Assembly (NCBI RefSeq): GCF_002100145.1
Contig: NZ_JXQD01000004.1
Span: 62,001-126,000 of the forward strand
Length of the DNA: 64,000 bases
DNA from: Vibrio sp. qd031
GTDB lineage: Bacteria; Pseudomonadota; Gammaproteobacteria; Enterobacterales; Vibrionaceae
Direction of reading: 5' to 3'
The position numbers and the translations under genes were made by a program. Below the pieces are notes generated by a model. The model was not told the DNA's origin. It worked only from the letters and a program-made list of their open reading frames with translations, and did no database searches. Below are positions 19,918 through 27,863 of this stretch, piece by piece (within the stretch, counting starts at the first letter, position 1; every line of letters begins with the position of its first letter).

Positions 19918-20154
19918 GCTAACTCCTACATCCTAAAGACAAATTGAACTAAATGATGGATAATGCAATGCTAACTTCTTGAGTTAGCTAACTTGTCGTA
20001 TGGGCAACTAAGGGTTATGTTTACCGTTATAGGTTCCCTTTTGTTGCGTACCTCATTTAGTCGTATTTTTTGATAAATAAATAGTTCACCGTGAAATTAT
20101 AGTGATTCCACCAAAAAAACAAGTTTTGTATAGGGAATTATAGGTGCCCCAAGC

Positions 20155-21270
20155 GTGATAATTGTTAGATATTTGATCCGCGAGACAATTAAGAGCCAAT
20201 TTGCCATCTTTTTTGTGTTGTTTTTGATCTTTTTAAGCCAGCGTCTAATCAGCGTGTTAGCAGACGCCTCTGATGGTGATATTCCTGCTGCAATGGTGAT
20301 GACTTTTGTTGGCCTAAATATGCCTGCAATGGGGCAGTTAATGCTACCGCTCAGTCTCTATATTGGTATTTTGCTGACTTTTGGGCGTTTGTACGCTGAA
20401 AGTGAAATCACAGTGATGAATGCGACCGGAATTGGCAACAAATTTCTAATTCAAGCGGCGTTATATTTGGCGCTGATCACCTCTGGTGCAGCCGCATTTA
20501 ACTCGCTCTATTTATCGCCGTGGGCGCAAGACAAAGAAGCTCAGTTGGTGGAGCAATTGGCGGCAGATAATAGTGTTGAACTGATCAAAAAAGGACAATT
20601 TCAACGAACGCCTGACGGCAGCTCTGTAGTATTTATCGATGACGTCGATAACAAAGTGCTGACCAATGTATTTATTGCCCAAGTGACCGCCAGAGACTCC
20701 CTTCGTCCTAGTGTTGCCTTTGCCGATTCGGGCATTGCCCGAGAACTTTCCGATGGCCGCCAGATATTGAGCTTGCAAGATGGTGTGCGTTACGAGGGCA
20801 TTCCATCGATGTTGGATTACCGCATCACTGAGTTTGACGAGTACGACGCGCTCATTGGTCAGCGTGAAGTCAAAGCCAAAGGTCGTGATTGGGAGGCCTT
20901 ACCTACTGCGGCACTGTTTCAAAGTGATGATCGTAAAGCGATCGCTGAGCTACATTGGCGACTGTCGCTCATTATTTGTATTCCGCTTCTCACATTGATC
21001 GTGATCCCTCTGTCGGCGGTTAACCCGCGGCAAGGGCGTTTTGCAAAAATGGGTCCCGCTATTTTGTTCTATCTCGCGTACTTTTTATCGATTAGTGCTG
21101 CGAAGTCTGCGATTGAAGACGGGGGTATTTCTCCAACTGTCGGATTATGGCCTATGAATATTGCGCTGTTGGTTGCGGGTATTGTTCTCAACTCTCTAGA
21201 CAGTGTCCCTGTGCGTAAACTCAAAGATGGCTTTCGTCAAAAACGTCTCGCGAAAAGGAAAGCGGCCTAA
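20155..21270 (+). CDS. lptF: LPS export ABC transporter permease LptF
   Basis: LptF and LptG form the membrane part of LptB2FG, which extracts lipopolysaccharide from the inner membrane and feeds it to the Lpt bridge. The 371-residue protein has three N-terminal and three C-terminal membrane segments around a periplasmic beta-jellyroll (about residues 125-255). It starts at GTG 20155, giving the family N-terminus MIIVRYLIRETIKSQ, with AGG about ten bases upstream. It is two bases from lptG, so the genes are translationally linked, and divergent from pepA as in E. coli. Confidence 0.95.
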   Translation: MIIVRYLIRETIKSQFAIFFVLFLIFLSQRLISVLADASDGDIPAAMVMTFVGLNMPAMGQLMLPLSLYIGILLTFGRLYAESEITVMNATGIGNKFLIQAALYLALITSGAAAFNSLYLSPWAQDKEAQLVEQLAADNSVELIKKGQFQRTPDGSSVVFIDDVDNKVLTNVFIAQVTARDSLRPSVAFADSGIARELSDGRQILSLQDGVRYEGIPSMLDYRITEFDEYDALIGQREVKAKGRDWEALPTAALFQSDDRKAIAELHWRLSLIICIPLLTLIVIPLSAVNPRQGRFAKMGPAILFYLAYFLSISAAKSAIEDGGISPTVGLWPMNIALLVAGIVLNSLDSVPVRKLKDGFRQKRLAKRKAA

Positions 21271-21272
21271 TC

Positions 21273-22343
21273 ATGTTTAAAATTCTTGATGTTTACATCG
21301 GCCGTACGATTGTCTCGACAAGTGCGTTAACACTGGCCACTCTTGTAGGGCTGTCGGCCATCATTAAATATGTGGAGCAGCTTCGAAAAGTGGGGCGCGG
21401 CAGCTACGATTTGATGGAAGCACTCTATTTTGTCATTTTGAGTGTTCCCCGAGATATCGAACTGTTTTTCCCAATGGCTGCATTACTTGGCTCGTTGATT
21501 GGGCTTGGGATGCTAGCCAGTAGCTCAGAGCTAACCGTTATGCAGGCGGCGGGCTACTCAAAATTAGACGTCGGCTTATCGGTGCTTAAGACGGCTTTAC
21601 CATTAATGGTTATGGTGATGCTGCTTGGCGAGTGGGGCGCACCGCAAGCGCAGAAAGCCGCGCGTGAGTTGCGAGCATTTGCGGTCTCGGGTGGTAATAT
21701 CGCTTCGGTTCGCTCTGGCGTGTGGGCAAAAGATGCCAATGACTTTATTTTTATTGGTAGGGTGCGTGATGATTCATTGACCGCTGTAAATGTGTGGCGT
21801 TTCGATGAGCAAAAAGATTTGCAAGTGACGGTGTTTGCCAAAGATGCCGATTACATTGGTGACAACACTTGGCAGTTGAATGAAGCGGTTGTGACAAACT
21901 TAGCGAATGATGTGGTTATCACCAAAGAAAGCATTCCGCAGTACCAATGGCAGACTACGTTAGCACCAGACAAATTGGCCATAGTGACGGTTAAACCCGA
22001 AGAGCTTTCACTGAGCGGCCTATTTGAGTACGTTAACTATCTAAAAGCCTCTGAGCAGGAAGCCTCTCGGTATGAGCTTGCTTTCTGGCGTAAAGTCACT
22101 CAGCCCTTATCAATCGCGGTAATGATGCTGATGGCACTTTCATTTGTGTTTGGTCCCCTACGGAGTGTAACAATGGGCGCTCGAATACTGTCGGGCGTGA
22201 TAGCAGGGTTTGCGTTCTACATATCGTCGGAGTTCTTTGGACCGCTAAGCCTTGTTTACAGCGTTCCACCTATGCTCGGAGCACTGGCACCTATTGTGGT
22301 ATTCTTCGGGGTAGCCGTGATGTTATTGAGGCGAAATTTATAG
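21273..22343 (+). CDS. lptG: LPS export ABC transporter permease LptG
   Basis: Partner of LptF in the LptB2FG exporter. The 356-residue protein starts MFKILDVYIGRTI and has six predicted membrane segments with a central periplasmic jellyroll. LTVMQAAGYSKLDV is the coupling-helix region that contacts LptB. The C-terminal helices (FVFGPLRSVTMGARI, FYISSEFFGPLSLVY) are typical. The ATP-binding subunit and periplasmic bridge genes are not in this window, as is usual. It ends with a strong terminator. Confidence 0.95.
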   Translation: MFKILDVYIGRTIVSTSALTLATLVGLSAIIKYVEQLRKVGRGSYDLMEALYFVILSVPRDIELFFPMAALLGSLIGLGMLASSSELTVMQAAGYSKLDVGLSVLKTALPLMVMVMLLGEWGAPQAQKAARELRAFAVSGGNIASVRSGVWAKDANDFIFIGRVRDDSLTAVNVWRFDEQKDLQVTVFAKDADYIGDNTWQLNEAVVTNLANDVVITKESIPQYQWQTTLAPDKLAIVTVKPEELSLSGLFEYVNYLKASEQEASRYELAFWRKVTQPLSIAVMMLMALSFVFGPLRSVTMGARILSGVIAGFAFYISSEFFGPLSLVYSVPPMLGALAPIVVFFGVAVMLLRRNL

Positions 22344-22348
22344 ATAAA

Positions 22349-22387
22349 AAAATGGCCAACACTCTTTCGCATGTTGGCCATTTTTTT
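22349..22387 (+). terminator. lptFG intrinsic terminator
   Basis: AAATGGCCAACA/TGTTGGCCATTT stem followed by a T run. It runs directly into a truncated ATACCAA element. Confidence 0.9.
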
Positions 22388-22425
22388 ACGAGCAAGAATG
22401 ATCAGTTAATAGCTTTGGTTGGTAT
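22388..22425. repeat. ATACCAA element, fragment D
   Basis: A 38-bp right-end fragment containing AGCAAGAATGATCAGTTAAT and ending TTTGGTTGGTAT, nearly identical to the end of copy A (27808-27845). It abuts the T run of the lptG terminator. Confidence 0.8.
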
Positions 22426-22432
22426 TAGTTCG

Positions 22433-22906
22433 TTAGGCTTTCGGTAAAACAACAACCTGAGTTTTCGCCCACATATCTTGAAAAGCACGCTTTTTAGGAT
22501 CAATGAGAACGGTTAAATTCCCCAGTCCAAATGCTGATGTACCTGCGCGAATCAAGGCTTGTGACACGCTAATGTTTGAGCCACCTTCATTTTGAACACG
22601 CAGTTTCCAGGCTCTCATTCCTAGTGTTTGGCCTGCTTTACTCCAAAAGTAGGCGAAAAAGCCCAACCAAATAGCGCCAAGGTAAAGAGTAAATACCGAA
22701 CTCCAAACCGGGTGCTGCGTTAAATAGTCACTGGCGTCCAGATAGATGCCGTAGTCAAAAAGACCTGTAGCAACAAGTGCTTCCAAAATTGCAATAATGA
22801 TACCGGCTGCAATCATTTCAATCGCAATAATGAGCAGGCCATCGTAGATAAGTGCGGCGACGCGACGGAAAAAACCTGCGGTCGGTAATGTGGCGGTGTT
22901 AGTCAT
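22433..22906 (-). CDS. RDD-family membrane protein
   Basis: A 157-residue inner-membrane protein. The RDD signature is near the N-terminus (FFRRVAALIYDGLLI), followed by three to four hydrophobic helices and the conserved GQTLGMRAWKLRV loop. RDD proteins are poorly characterised; some have been linked to ion transport, but nothing here fixes a role. ATG 22906 is preferred over an in-frame ATG 57 bases upstream because the family starts shortly before the RDD helix. It converges with lptG. Confidence 0.85.
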   Translation of the reverse strand: MTNTATLPTAGFFRRVAALIYDGLLIIAIEMIAAGIIIAILEALVATGLFDYGIYLDASDYLTQHPVWSSVFTLYLGAIWLGFFAYFWSKAGQTLGMRAWKLRVQNEGGSNISVSQALIRAGTSAFGLGNLTVLIDPKKRAFQDMWAKTQVVVLPKA

Positions 22907-23052
22907 AAAATTTGAGGACTCAATATCAGTAATGCGAGCAAGGATACTGATAAAAGAGCGCATCTAAAAGCCATTTAACTCCATTTTTGATCTAAAAATA
23001 GACCTTCGTGGCGAAAAAACGGCCGAACGAACACAAATTCATAGATTGGGTA

Positions 23053-23080
23053 TTGCACCAAGGTAAGCGATACGTATAAT
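23053..23080 (+). promoter_or_regulatory. tRNA-Leu promoter
   Basis: TTGCAC (23053-23058), a 16-base spacer and a perfect TATAAT (23075-23080), 37 bases upstream of the mature tRNA. Confidence 0.75.
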
Positions 23081-23116
23081 GCCAAACACAGTAAGGGGTT
23101 ATCCCCAAGCTTTAGT

Positions 23117-23201
23117 GCCGGTGTGGTGAAATTGGTATACACGACGGATTCAAAATCCGTTGCCTTCGGGCGTGGCGGTTCAAGTCCGCCCACCGGTACC
23201 A
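23117..23201 (+). tRNA. tRNA-Leu (anticodon CAA)
   Basis: An 85-base class II tRNA with a 7-bp acceptor stem, D arm, anticodon loop TTCAAAA (CAA, reads UUG), long variable arm TGCCTTCGGGCG and T arm GTTCAAG. The 3' CCA is encoded. It is preceded by its own promoter and followed by a strong terminator. Confidence 0.95.
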
Positions 23202-23211
23202 CTATTTAAAC

Positions 23212-23243
23212 AAAAAAGCCTCGACAAATGTCGAGGCTTTTTT
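23212..23243. terminator. Bidirectional terminator, tRNA-Leu / pilin gene
   Basis: AAAAAAGCCTCGACA and TGTCGAGGCTTTTTT form a perfect stem with T runs on both sides. It serves the tRNA on the plus strand and the pilin-like gene on the minus strand. Confidence 0.9.
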
Positions 23244-23268
23244 GTATTTGCTGATCTGAACTTTTTGA

Positions 23269-23817
23269 TTAGCAATCGGTATCGACAACTTCAACGGTAC
23301 AATCACCACCTTGTCTATCACCAAATGAGTCATATAAGACATAGCAGCCGTTACTCGGTGTGATAGTAGCGCCGCCTAAATCATTGCTGGTAAAAGGTAC
23401 GTCATAGCCAATAGCGGTATATCTATTGCCGTACTCTTGTTTAATTGACTCAGGGTCATCAAGGACGAGAAAGTCGATCATGGTAAGGTCATTACCCAGC
23501 TCACCTTTGCTTTCTGGGCATAAAGTAGCCCAATCGACTTCTACGCTGCCGATCCCTTCTCCATAATCAATGATGTATATCGCTTGTTCATTGTTGCCTG
23601 GGTTTTCCGTCGCGGGGGATAGCCCGTTAATGTAGGCCTTAGACTTCACTAAGGTGATTGTTGTCTTAAGGGCTGCCGCAATACCCTCTAGCGAGGATTT
23701 ACGGGCATCTTCTTGTAGGTTTAACAACCTAGGCGCAGCAGTAATGGCAACGATACCAATGATAACCAATACAACGACTAACTCAACCAGTGTAAAACCA
23801 CGGCTTCTACTGCTCAC
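23269..23817 (-). CDS. Type IV pilin-like protein (MSHA-type)
   Basis: A 182-residue prepilin. The leader is short and basic (MSSRSRG), with the PilD processing site G-FTLVELVVVLVIIGI and Glu at +5 of the mature protein. A long hydrophobic helix follows, then a C-terminal globular domain with Cys pairs (CP, GCY, DCT, final C) that probably forms a disulfide loop. Sequence style is closest to MSHA pilins. No other pilus assembly gene is adjacent; pilT-pilU are 33 kb away. It could be an orphan or minor pilin exported by a pilus system encoded elsewhere. Confidence 0.85.
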   Translation of the reverse strand: MSSRSRGFTLVELVVVLVIIGIVAITAAPRLLNLQEDARKSSLEGIAAALKTTITLVKSKAYINGLSPATENPGNNEQAIYIIDYGEGIGSVEVDWATLCPESKGELGNDLTMIDFLVLDDPESIKQEYGNRYTAIGYDVPFTSNDLGGATITPSNGCYVLYDSFGDRQGGDCTVEVVDTDC

Positions 23818-24136
23818 AACGACGTCCTTGTGTGATGATGCCTACCCATACTTTTGGGGGAGAATGTAAGTATATCTTACAATATGAAAATCGAACATTC
23901 ACGCCTTGCTGATTTTTTCTTTATGGGAGTCTATTGTCTGTTGAGCTTATGTTGATCTGCCTCACGTTTATATTGATCATGATGCATTAAAGGCATACTA
24001 TCGGATGATCCTACGTTATTCAGTATCATAGGTCGATATGCTGCTCCTTGAGTGCAGCATGCACTGTCGTTTGTTCGTAGTGGTGGAAACTAAGCAAATT
24101 GCAGTTTTATTTTATTACAAGCTCAAAGAGGGATTT

Positions 24137-24694
24137 ATGAAGAAGGTAATTTCGGTTGCGGCAGCAGTGGCTGCACTAGTAGCACCGGTAGCAATGGCAA
24201 CTGCACCGGTAATGTTTTCAACAATTGATTACAATGCACCAAGCGATAGTGATGTCAAAGGTGTTCGATTAGCAGTACTTCATGGTCAAGTGAGCGAAGT
24301 GCAAGGCGTTGATTTCGCATTGCTAGGTTTGTCTGAGACAGACAAAACAACAGGTGTAAACTTCGGTTTGTTTTTTGGTGCATCTAAAGTAAACCAAGAA
24401 ATGAAGGGCGCTTCATTTGGTCTTCTTAACTGGAATGAAGGTCTTACGACTGGCGCGAACTTTGGCGTAGTAAACTACACTAACGACGTTAATGGCCTTA
24501 ATCTAAGTACTGTTAACTACTCACAAGGCAATACCTTGGCTGATGTAGGTTTTGCAAGCATCTCAGAATCGTCAACTTTCCAGTTGGGCTTTTTCAACAT
24601 GACTAAGAAAATCGATGGCGTACAAATTGGTCTTCTTAACTGCGCAGACAACGGATTCTTTAAATGTTTCCCATTCGTTAACTTTGCGAAGTAA
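24137..24694 (+). CDS. Secreted repeat protein with VxG..xGLLN-type repeats
   Basis: A 185-residue exported protein. MKKVISVAAAVAALVAPVAMA is a Sec signal peptide, and GAGGG lies seven bases before ATG 24137. The mature part is a run of about 20-22-residue repeats built on V-x-G-V/A-x-F-G-L-x-N (for example VQGVDFALLGL, TTGVNFGLFFG, MKGASFGLLNW, TTGANFGVVNY, VNGLNLSTVNY, VDGVQIGLLNC). This resembles the LA_2272-type surface repeat, which may fold as a beta-helix. Two Cys near the C-terminus could form a disulfide. No function is known. It ends with a terminator and converges with the SQ repressor gene. Confidence 0.75.
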   Translation: MKKVISVAAAVAALVAPVAMATAPVMFSTIDYNAPSDSDVKGVRLAVLHGQVSEVQGVDFALLGLSETDKTTGVNFGLFFGASKVNQEMKGASFGLLNWNEGLTTGANFGVVNYTNDVNGLNLSTVNYSQGNTLADVGFASISESSTFQLGFFNMTKKIDGVQIGLLNCADNGFFKCFPFVNFAK

Positions 24695-24731
24695 CACACT
24701 TCTATTAAAGAGCTAACGGTTTGAATAGCGT

Positions 24732-24762
24732 AAAAGCCTCCACCTGTGTTGGGGGCTTTTTT
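24732..24762 (+). terminator. Terminator of the repeat-protein gene
   Basis: AAAAGCC(T)CC/GG(G)GGCTTTT stem followed by a T run. Confidence 0.8.
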
Positions 24763-24785
24763 AGAGCTAGGCCTATGCTAACGAC

Positions 24786-24810
24786 AAAAAACCGGCGAGC
24801 TGCCGGTCTT
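24786..24810 (-). terminator. Terminator of the csqR-yihV unit
   Basis: ACCGGC/GCCGGT stem, followed on the minus strand by TTTTTTG, 7 bases after the repressor stop. Confidence 0.85.
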
Positions 24811-24817
24811 CAACTTG

Positions 24818-25576
24818 TTATTTACAAATCACCAGCTCGGTGTTGGTCGCAGCGACTGAGCTCGCTAACTCTTTCGGCGGTTTTTCGTCGGTAAAGAGGT
24901 AGTTAGCGTCACCAATGTGCCCCATTTCAATCGAGCCTTTTGGTACAAACTTGCTTGAATCTAACGCGATCATCACATGGCGCGCAGATTTCATCGCGCT
25001 TTGCGTGATCAAGCTTTCATTCAAGTCATACTCGAGCAACGTGCCATCAACATCGATAGAGGCCGTACTGGTAATGAGGTAGTCGAAACGAAAGTTTGAG
25101 ATAAAACTCAACGCTTCGGTGCCGACGATACCACCATTAAATGACTTGATTTTTCCGCTTGGGATCAACACATCAAAACTTGGGTTTTGATGGAGAATAT
25201 TCGCCACACGTAAGCTGTTAGTAATGATTTGTAAGTTGTTTTTCTTTAGTAAATGCGAAGCAATCACTTCGTTGGTGGTGCCAATTGTCATGAAGATGGT
25301 CGCGTTATCAGGAATGACAGACGCGATTTTTTCCGCAATTGCATTTTTCTGTTCGGTGTCCGTTACTTTGCGCACCTCATAATCGAGGTTTGTTTTAGTA
25401 TCGGGTGAACTGGCGCCACCATGGTGCCGAATGAGCAGTTTCTCTTCGTTGAGCTTTTTAATGTCACGACGAATCGTTTGAGTGGACACGTCCAACTGCT
25501 CGGCTAACTCTTCAACTGAACAATAACCTGTCTCATTTACTAGTTTTAATAGTTGATTTTGTCTTGGATTTGTCAC
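24818..25576 (-). CDS. csqR: DeoR-family repressor of sulfoquinovose catabolism (YihW/CsqR-like)
   Basis: A 252-residue regulator. The N-terminal DeoR winged helix (NPRQNQLLKLVNETGY, VEELAEQLDVSTQTIRRDIKKLNEEKLLIRHHGGA) matches E. coli YihW closely. The C-terminal domain has the sugar-phosphate-isomerase-like fold of DeoR effector domains (TIFMTIGTTNEVIA, IITNSLRVANIL, NGGIVG). In E. coli this protein represses the yih genes and is released by SQ-derived ligands. It lies downstream of the SF kinase on the same strand, 22 bases apart. Repeated TTGTCA..TTTGTG motifs upstream of the SQ genes are its likely operators. Confidence 0.9.
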   Translation of the reverse strand: MTNPRQNQLLKLVNETGYCSVEELAEQLDVSTQTIRRDIKKLNEEKLLIRHHGGASSPDTKTNLDYEVRKVTDTEQKNAIAEKIASVIPDNATIFMTIGTTNEVIASHLLKKNNLQIITNSLRVANILHQNPSFDVLIPSGKIKSFNGGIVGTEALSFISNFRFDYLITSTASIDVDGTLLEYDLNESLITQSAMKSARHVMIALDSSKFVPKGSIEMGHIGDANYLFTDEKPPKELASSVAATNTELVICK

Positions 25577-25598
25577 GCGATAACTCTTTATCTATTTG

Positions 25599-26486
25599 CT
25601 AGCTGTTCAATGTAGAATCGACTGTGTTACGGTTTGGGATACCTTGTCGGCCACCTAATTGAGTACATTTAAGCGCGGCGACAGTGTTGGAAAACTCGAT
25701 TGCTTCCCTGGTTTGCATTCTTTCGGCGACGGCAACAGCCATTGCACCATGGAATACATCCCCAGCTCCCGTTGTATCAACAACCTCTACTTTCCTTCCT
25801 GCTTGATGGCAAAGCTCACCTTGCTCTAACCAGTAGCATCCTTTCGATCCAACAGTAACATAGACTTTGCTTTTTGTCTTTTGTTGAGCGATTTTGAGCC
25901 CTTCAATGGGATCGCTGCAGTTAGTGAACTTTTCAAGACCTGGTTCACTGAATGCCACGTGATCAGCCAGTTCTACAAGCTCATCAATAGCTTCGGGGGT
26001 TATGTCTGCATCAAGCACCGACGGAATGCCAAATTTCTTGGCTTGCTCCAATGCGTATTTTGCCCCTTCTATCCAACGTACGTCTGTGAGAATCGTCGAA
26101 TATGTTGAGAAATCTACAGAATGCAGAGCGGTTGGATCTTTGGACAATGACTTATCTTGATAGTTAATGATCATACGCTCCCCCTCTGCATCGACTATGA
26201 CTGCAGAAAATGCCGATGAGGCACCGGGGATCACTACAGCATGCTCAACGCCTACACCGTAACTTGAAAGCTCACTGAGCATAGTATCGGCGACGCTGTC
26301 GTCTCCTACGCGGCCGATAAAATCAACATCGTGGCCTAGTTTAGCTACTGCTACTGCGGCGGTTGCGGCAGGACCACCGCCAATTTCAAAATAGTCGTTA
26401 GCCACATATTTACCACCGGAAGTCGGTAATTGTGGCACCAGCTGTACTCGGTCTAATACGGTAATACCTACACATGCTATAGACAT
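25599..26486 (-). CDS. yihV: 6-deoxy-6-sulfofructose kinase (YihV-like)
   Basis: Phosphorylates sulfofructose to sulfofructose 1-phosphate with ATP. The 295-residue PfkB/ribokinase protein has EIGGGPAATAAVAVAKLG near the N-terminus and the catalytic DTTGAGDVFHGA. The three residues I recall as contacting the sulfonate in E. coli YihV (Lys27, Asn109, Arg138) are all present with a uniform one-residue shift: Lys26 in SGGKYVAN, Asn108 in IINYQ and Arg137 in TDVRW. That makes an SF substrate much more likely than fructose 6-phosphate. It is divergent from yihU and cotranscribed with the repressor. Confidence 0.92.
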   Translation of the reverse strand: MSIACVGITVLDRVQLVPQLPTSGGKYVANDYFEIGGGPAATAAVAVAKLGHDVDFIGRVGDDSVADTMLSELSSYGVGVEHAVVIPGASSAFSAVIVDAEGERMIINYQDKSLSKDPTALHSVDFSTYSTILTDVRWIEGAKYALEQAKKFGIPSVLDADITPEAIDELVELADHVAFSEPGLEKFTNCSDPIEGLKIAQQKTKSKVYVTVGSKGCYWLEQGELCHQAGRKVEVVDTTGAGDVFHGAMAVAVAERMQTREAIEFSNTVAALKCTQLGGRQGIPNRNTVDSTLNS

Positions 26487-26748
26487 TGCTTCTCTCTTTT
26501 TTTGCTTCGTATGGGTAAGGGGTTACGACAATGTAAACCTTTACATCTGTTAGGGTTGCTCGAGTCAATCGCTCAAGATTCTCATGTTTATGACTGCTCA
26601 TTATACGAGTAAATGGCCATCTGACTGGGATTAGTGTCACGATACGAATAAAAAACAACAAAAAACAACAAAATGTGACAAGGGTAAAGGATCTTGTGTC
26701 TAGAAAGCCTATAGTAAAGGGCAATTACAACACATCAAGGACTCTTAA
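26487..26748. promoter_or_regulatory. Divergent yihV/yihU control region
   Basis: A 262-base AT-rich region between divergent yihV and yihU. On the minus strand 26666-26681 reads TTGTCACATTTTGTTG, the motif that recurs upstream of yihS, the aldolase and the TRAP genes. A short direct repeat AAAAACAACA is adjacent. It should contain both promoters and a CsqR operator. Confidence 0.6.
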
Positions 26749-27642
26749 ATGTCTACTATCGGTTTTATTGGCTTAGGCCAAATGGGCAGCCCAATGGCGG
26801 CAAATCTAATTAAAGGTGGTCACTCACTTCGCGTATTTGATATTAGCGCAGACGCTGTCGCAGAATTGGTTTCTCAAGGTGCCGTCGCTGCAAAAACGCC
26901 TGCTGAAGCTGCACTCGATGTAGAGTTTGTTGTGACCATGCTGCCTAATGGTGGATTGGTTCGAAACGTTATTTTTGGCGAAAACGGTGTAGCGTCAACA
27001 TTGTCTAAAGAAGCAATGCTGATTGATATGTCAACAATCCACCCATTTGAAACTGATACCCTAATTAAAGAAATGGCAGAGCAAGGTTTCCAAATGATGG
27101 AAGCGCCAGTAGGGCGTACTTCGGTACACGCTATTAAAGGCGAGCTATTGATCATGGCTGGTGGTAACAAAGAGCAGATTGAACGTGCACAACCTCTATT
27201 TGATTGCATGGGCTCAGAAACCGTTGACTGCGGTGGTCCTGGTAAAGGTGGCCGCGTTAAAATCATCAATAACTACATGAGTATTGCGCTGAATGCACTA
27301 TCTGCAGAAGCGATTACGCTTGCTGAAGCCATTGGCTTGGACTTCGATACCGCAATGAAAGTAATGAGCGGCACACCAGCAGGAAATGGTCATTTCACTA
27401 CAACGTGGCCTGGCAAAGTGTTGGCAGGTGATCTGTCTCCAGCCTTTATGGTTGACCTCGCGCATAAAGATCTCGGCATAGCGCTTGATCTAGCGAACCA
27501 AGTCAATGTGCCAATGCCATGTGGCGCGGCATCTCGCGAATTGTATAGCATTACTCGCGCAGCAGGTCGTGGCCGCCAAGATTGGACGTCTGTACTTGAG
27601 CAGCTTCGTGTGACATCAGGCCTAGAGCCAAAAATTAAATAA
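26749..27642 (+). CDS. yihU: Sulfolactaldehyde 3-reductase (YihU-like)
   Basis: Reduces 3-sulfolactaldehyde to 2,3-dihydroxypropane-1-sulfonate (DHPS) with NADH, regenerating NAD for glycolysis of the DHAP half. The 297-residue beta-hydroxyacid dehydrogenase has the Rossmann motif [17 protein letters not shown] and the family SAxEAxxLxEA region. Residues recalled from E. coli YihU occur at identical positions: Arg123 in VGRTS, catalytic Lys171, Asn174 and Ser178 in KIINNYMS. This supports SLA over hydroxyisobutyrate or tartronate semialdehyde. It is followed by a hairpin and an ATACCAA element before the epimerase gene. Confidence 0.94.
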   Translation: MSTIGFIGLGQMGSPMAANLIKGGHSLRVFDISADAVAELVSQGAVAAKTPAEAALDVEFVVTMLPNGGLVRNVIFGENGVASTLSKEAMLIDMSTIHPFETDTLIKEMAEQGFQMMEAPVGRTSVHAIKGELLIMAGGNKEQIERAQPLFDCMGSETVDCGGPGKGGRVKIINNYMSIALNALSAEAITLAEAIGLDFDTAMKVMSGTPAGNGHFTTTWPGKVLAGDLSPAFMVDLAHKDLGIALDLANQVNVPMPCGAASRELYSITRAAGRGRQDWTSVLEQLRVTSGLEPKIK

Positions 27643-27663
27643 TAATAATTATCCCCTTAATCA

Positions 27664-27682
27664 AGTGGCTCGCAGAGCCACT
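27664..27682 (+). terminator. Hairpin after yihU, no U tract
   Basis: AGTGGCTC/GAGCCACT perfect 8-bp stem with a 3-base loop. Element copy A begins two bases later, where a U tract would be expected, so it may be a disrupted terminator. Confidence 0.5.
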
Positions 27683-27683
27683 G

Positions 27684-27845
27684 ATACCAATCGAAGTCAT
27701 TAACTGGTCAGAAAGTTGCGCCGGAAAAATCGCTAAGAGCAAGGCAAAGATTGCCGTAGATAGTGGTTCTACCTACAAAATCTTTAACGCCGCTATTAGC
27801 GATTTTAACAAGCAAGAATGATCAGTTAATTTCTTTGGTTGGTAT
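27684..27845. repeat. ATACCAA element, copy A (MITE-like)
   Basis: A 162-bp element. The left end (ATACCAATCGAAGTCATTAA...) and the reverse complement of the right end (ATACCAACCAAAGAAATTAA...) agree at about 21 of 27 positions. Internally AAAATCGCTAAGAGC and GCTATTAGCGATTTT form a second inverted pair, so the whole can fold into a long hairpin. No reading frame, and no target duplication I can define. It separates yihU from the epimerase gene. Confidence 0.85.
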
Positions 27846-27863
27846 GAATAGAGAGGCAATAAC

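Noticed and set aside
22975..23202. 75-codon minus-strand frame with MVPVGGLEPPRPKATDFESV
   Set aside because: It is the antisense of tRNA-Leu(CAA), a well-known spurious translation. No ribosome site or family.
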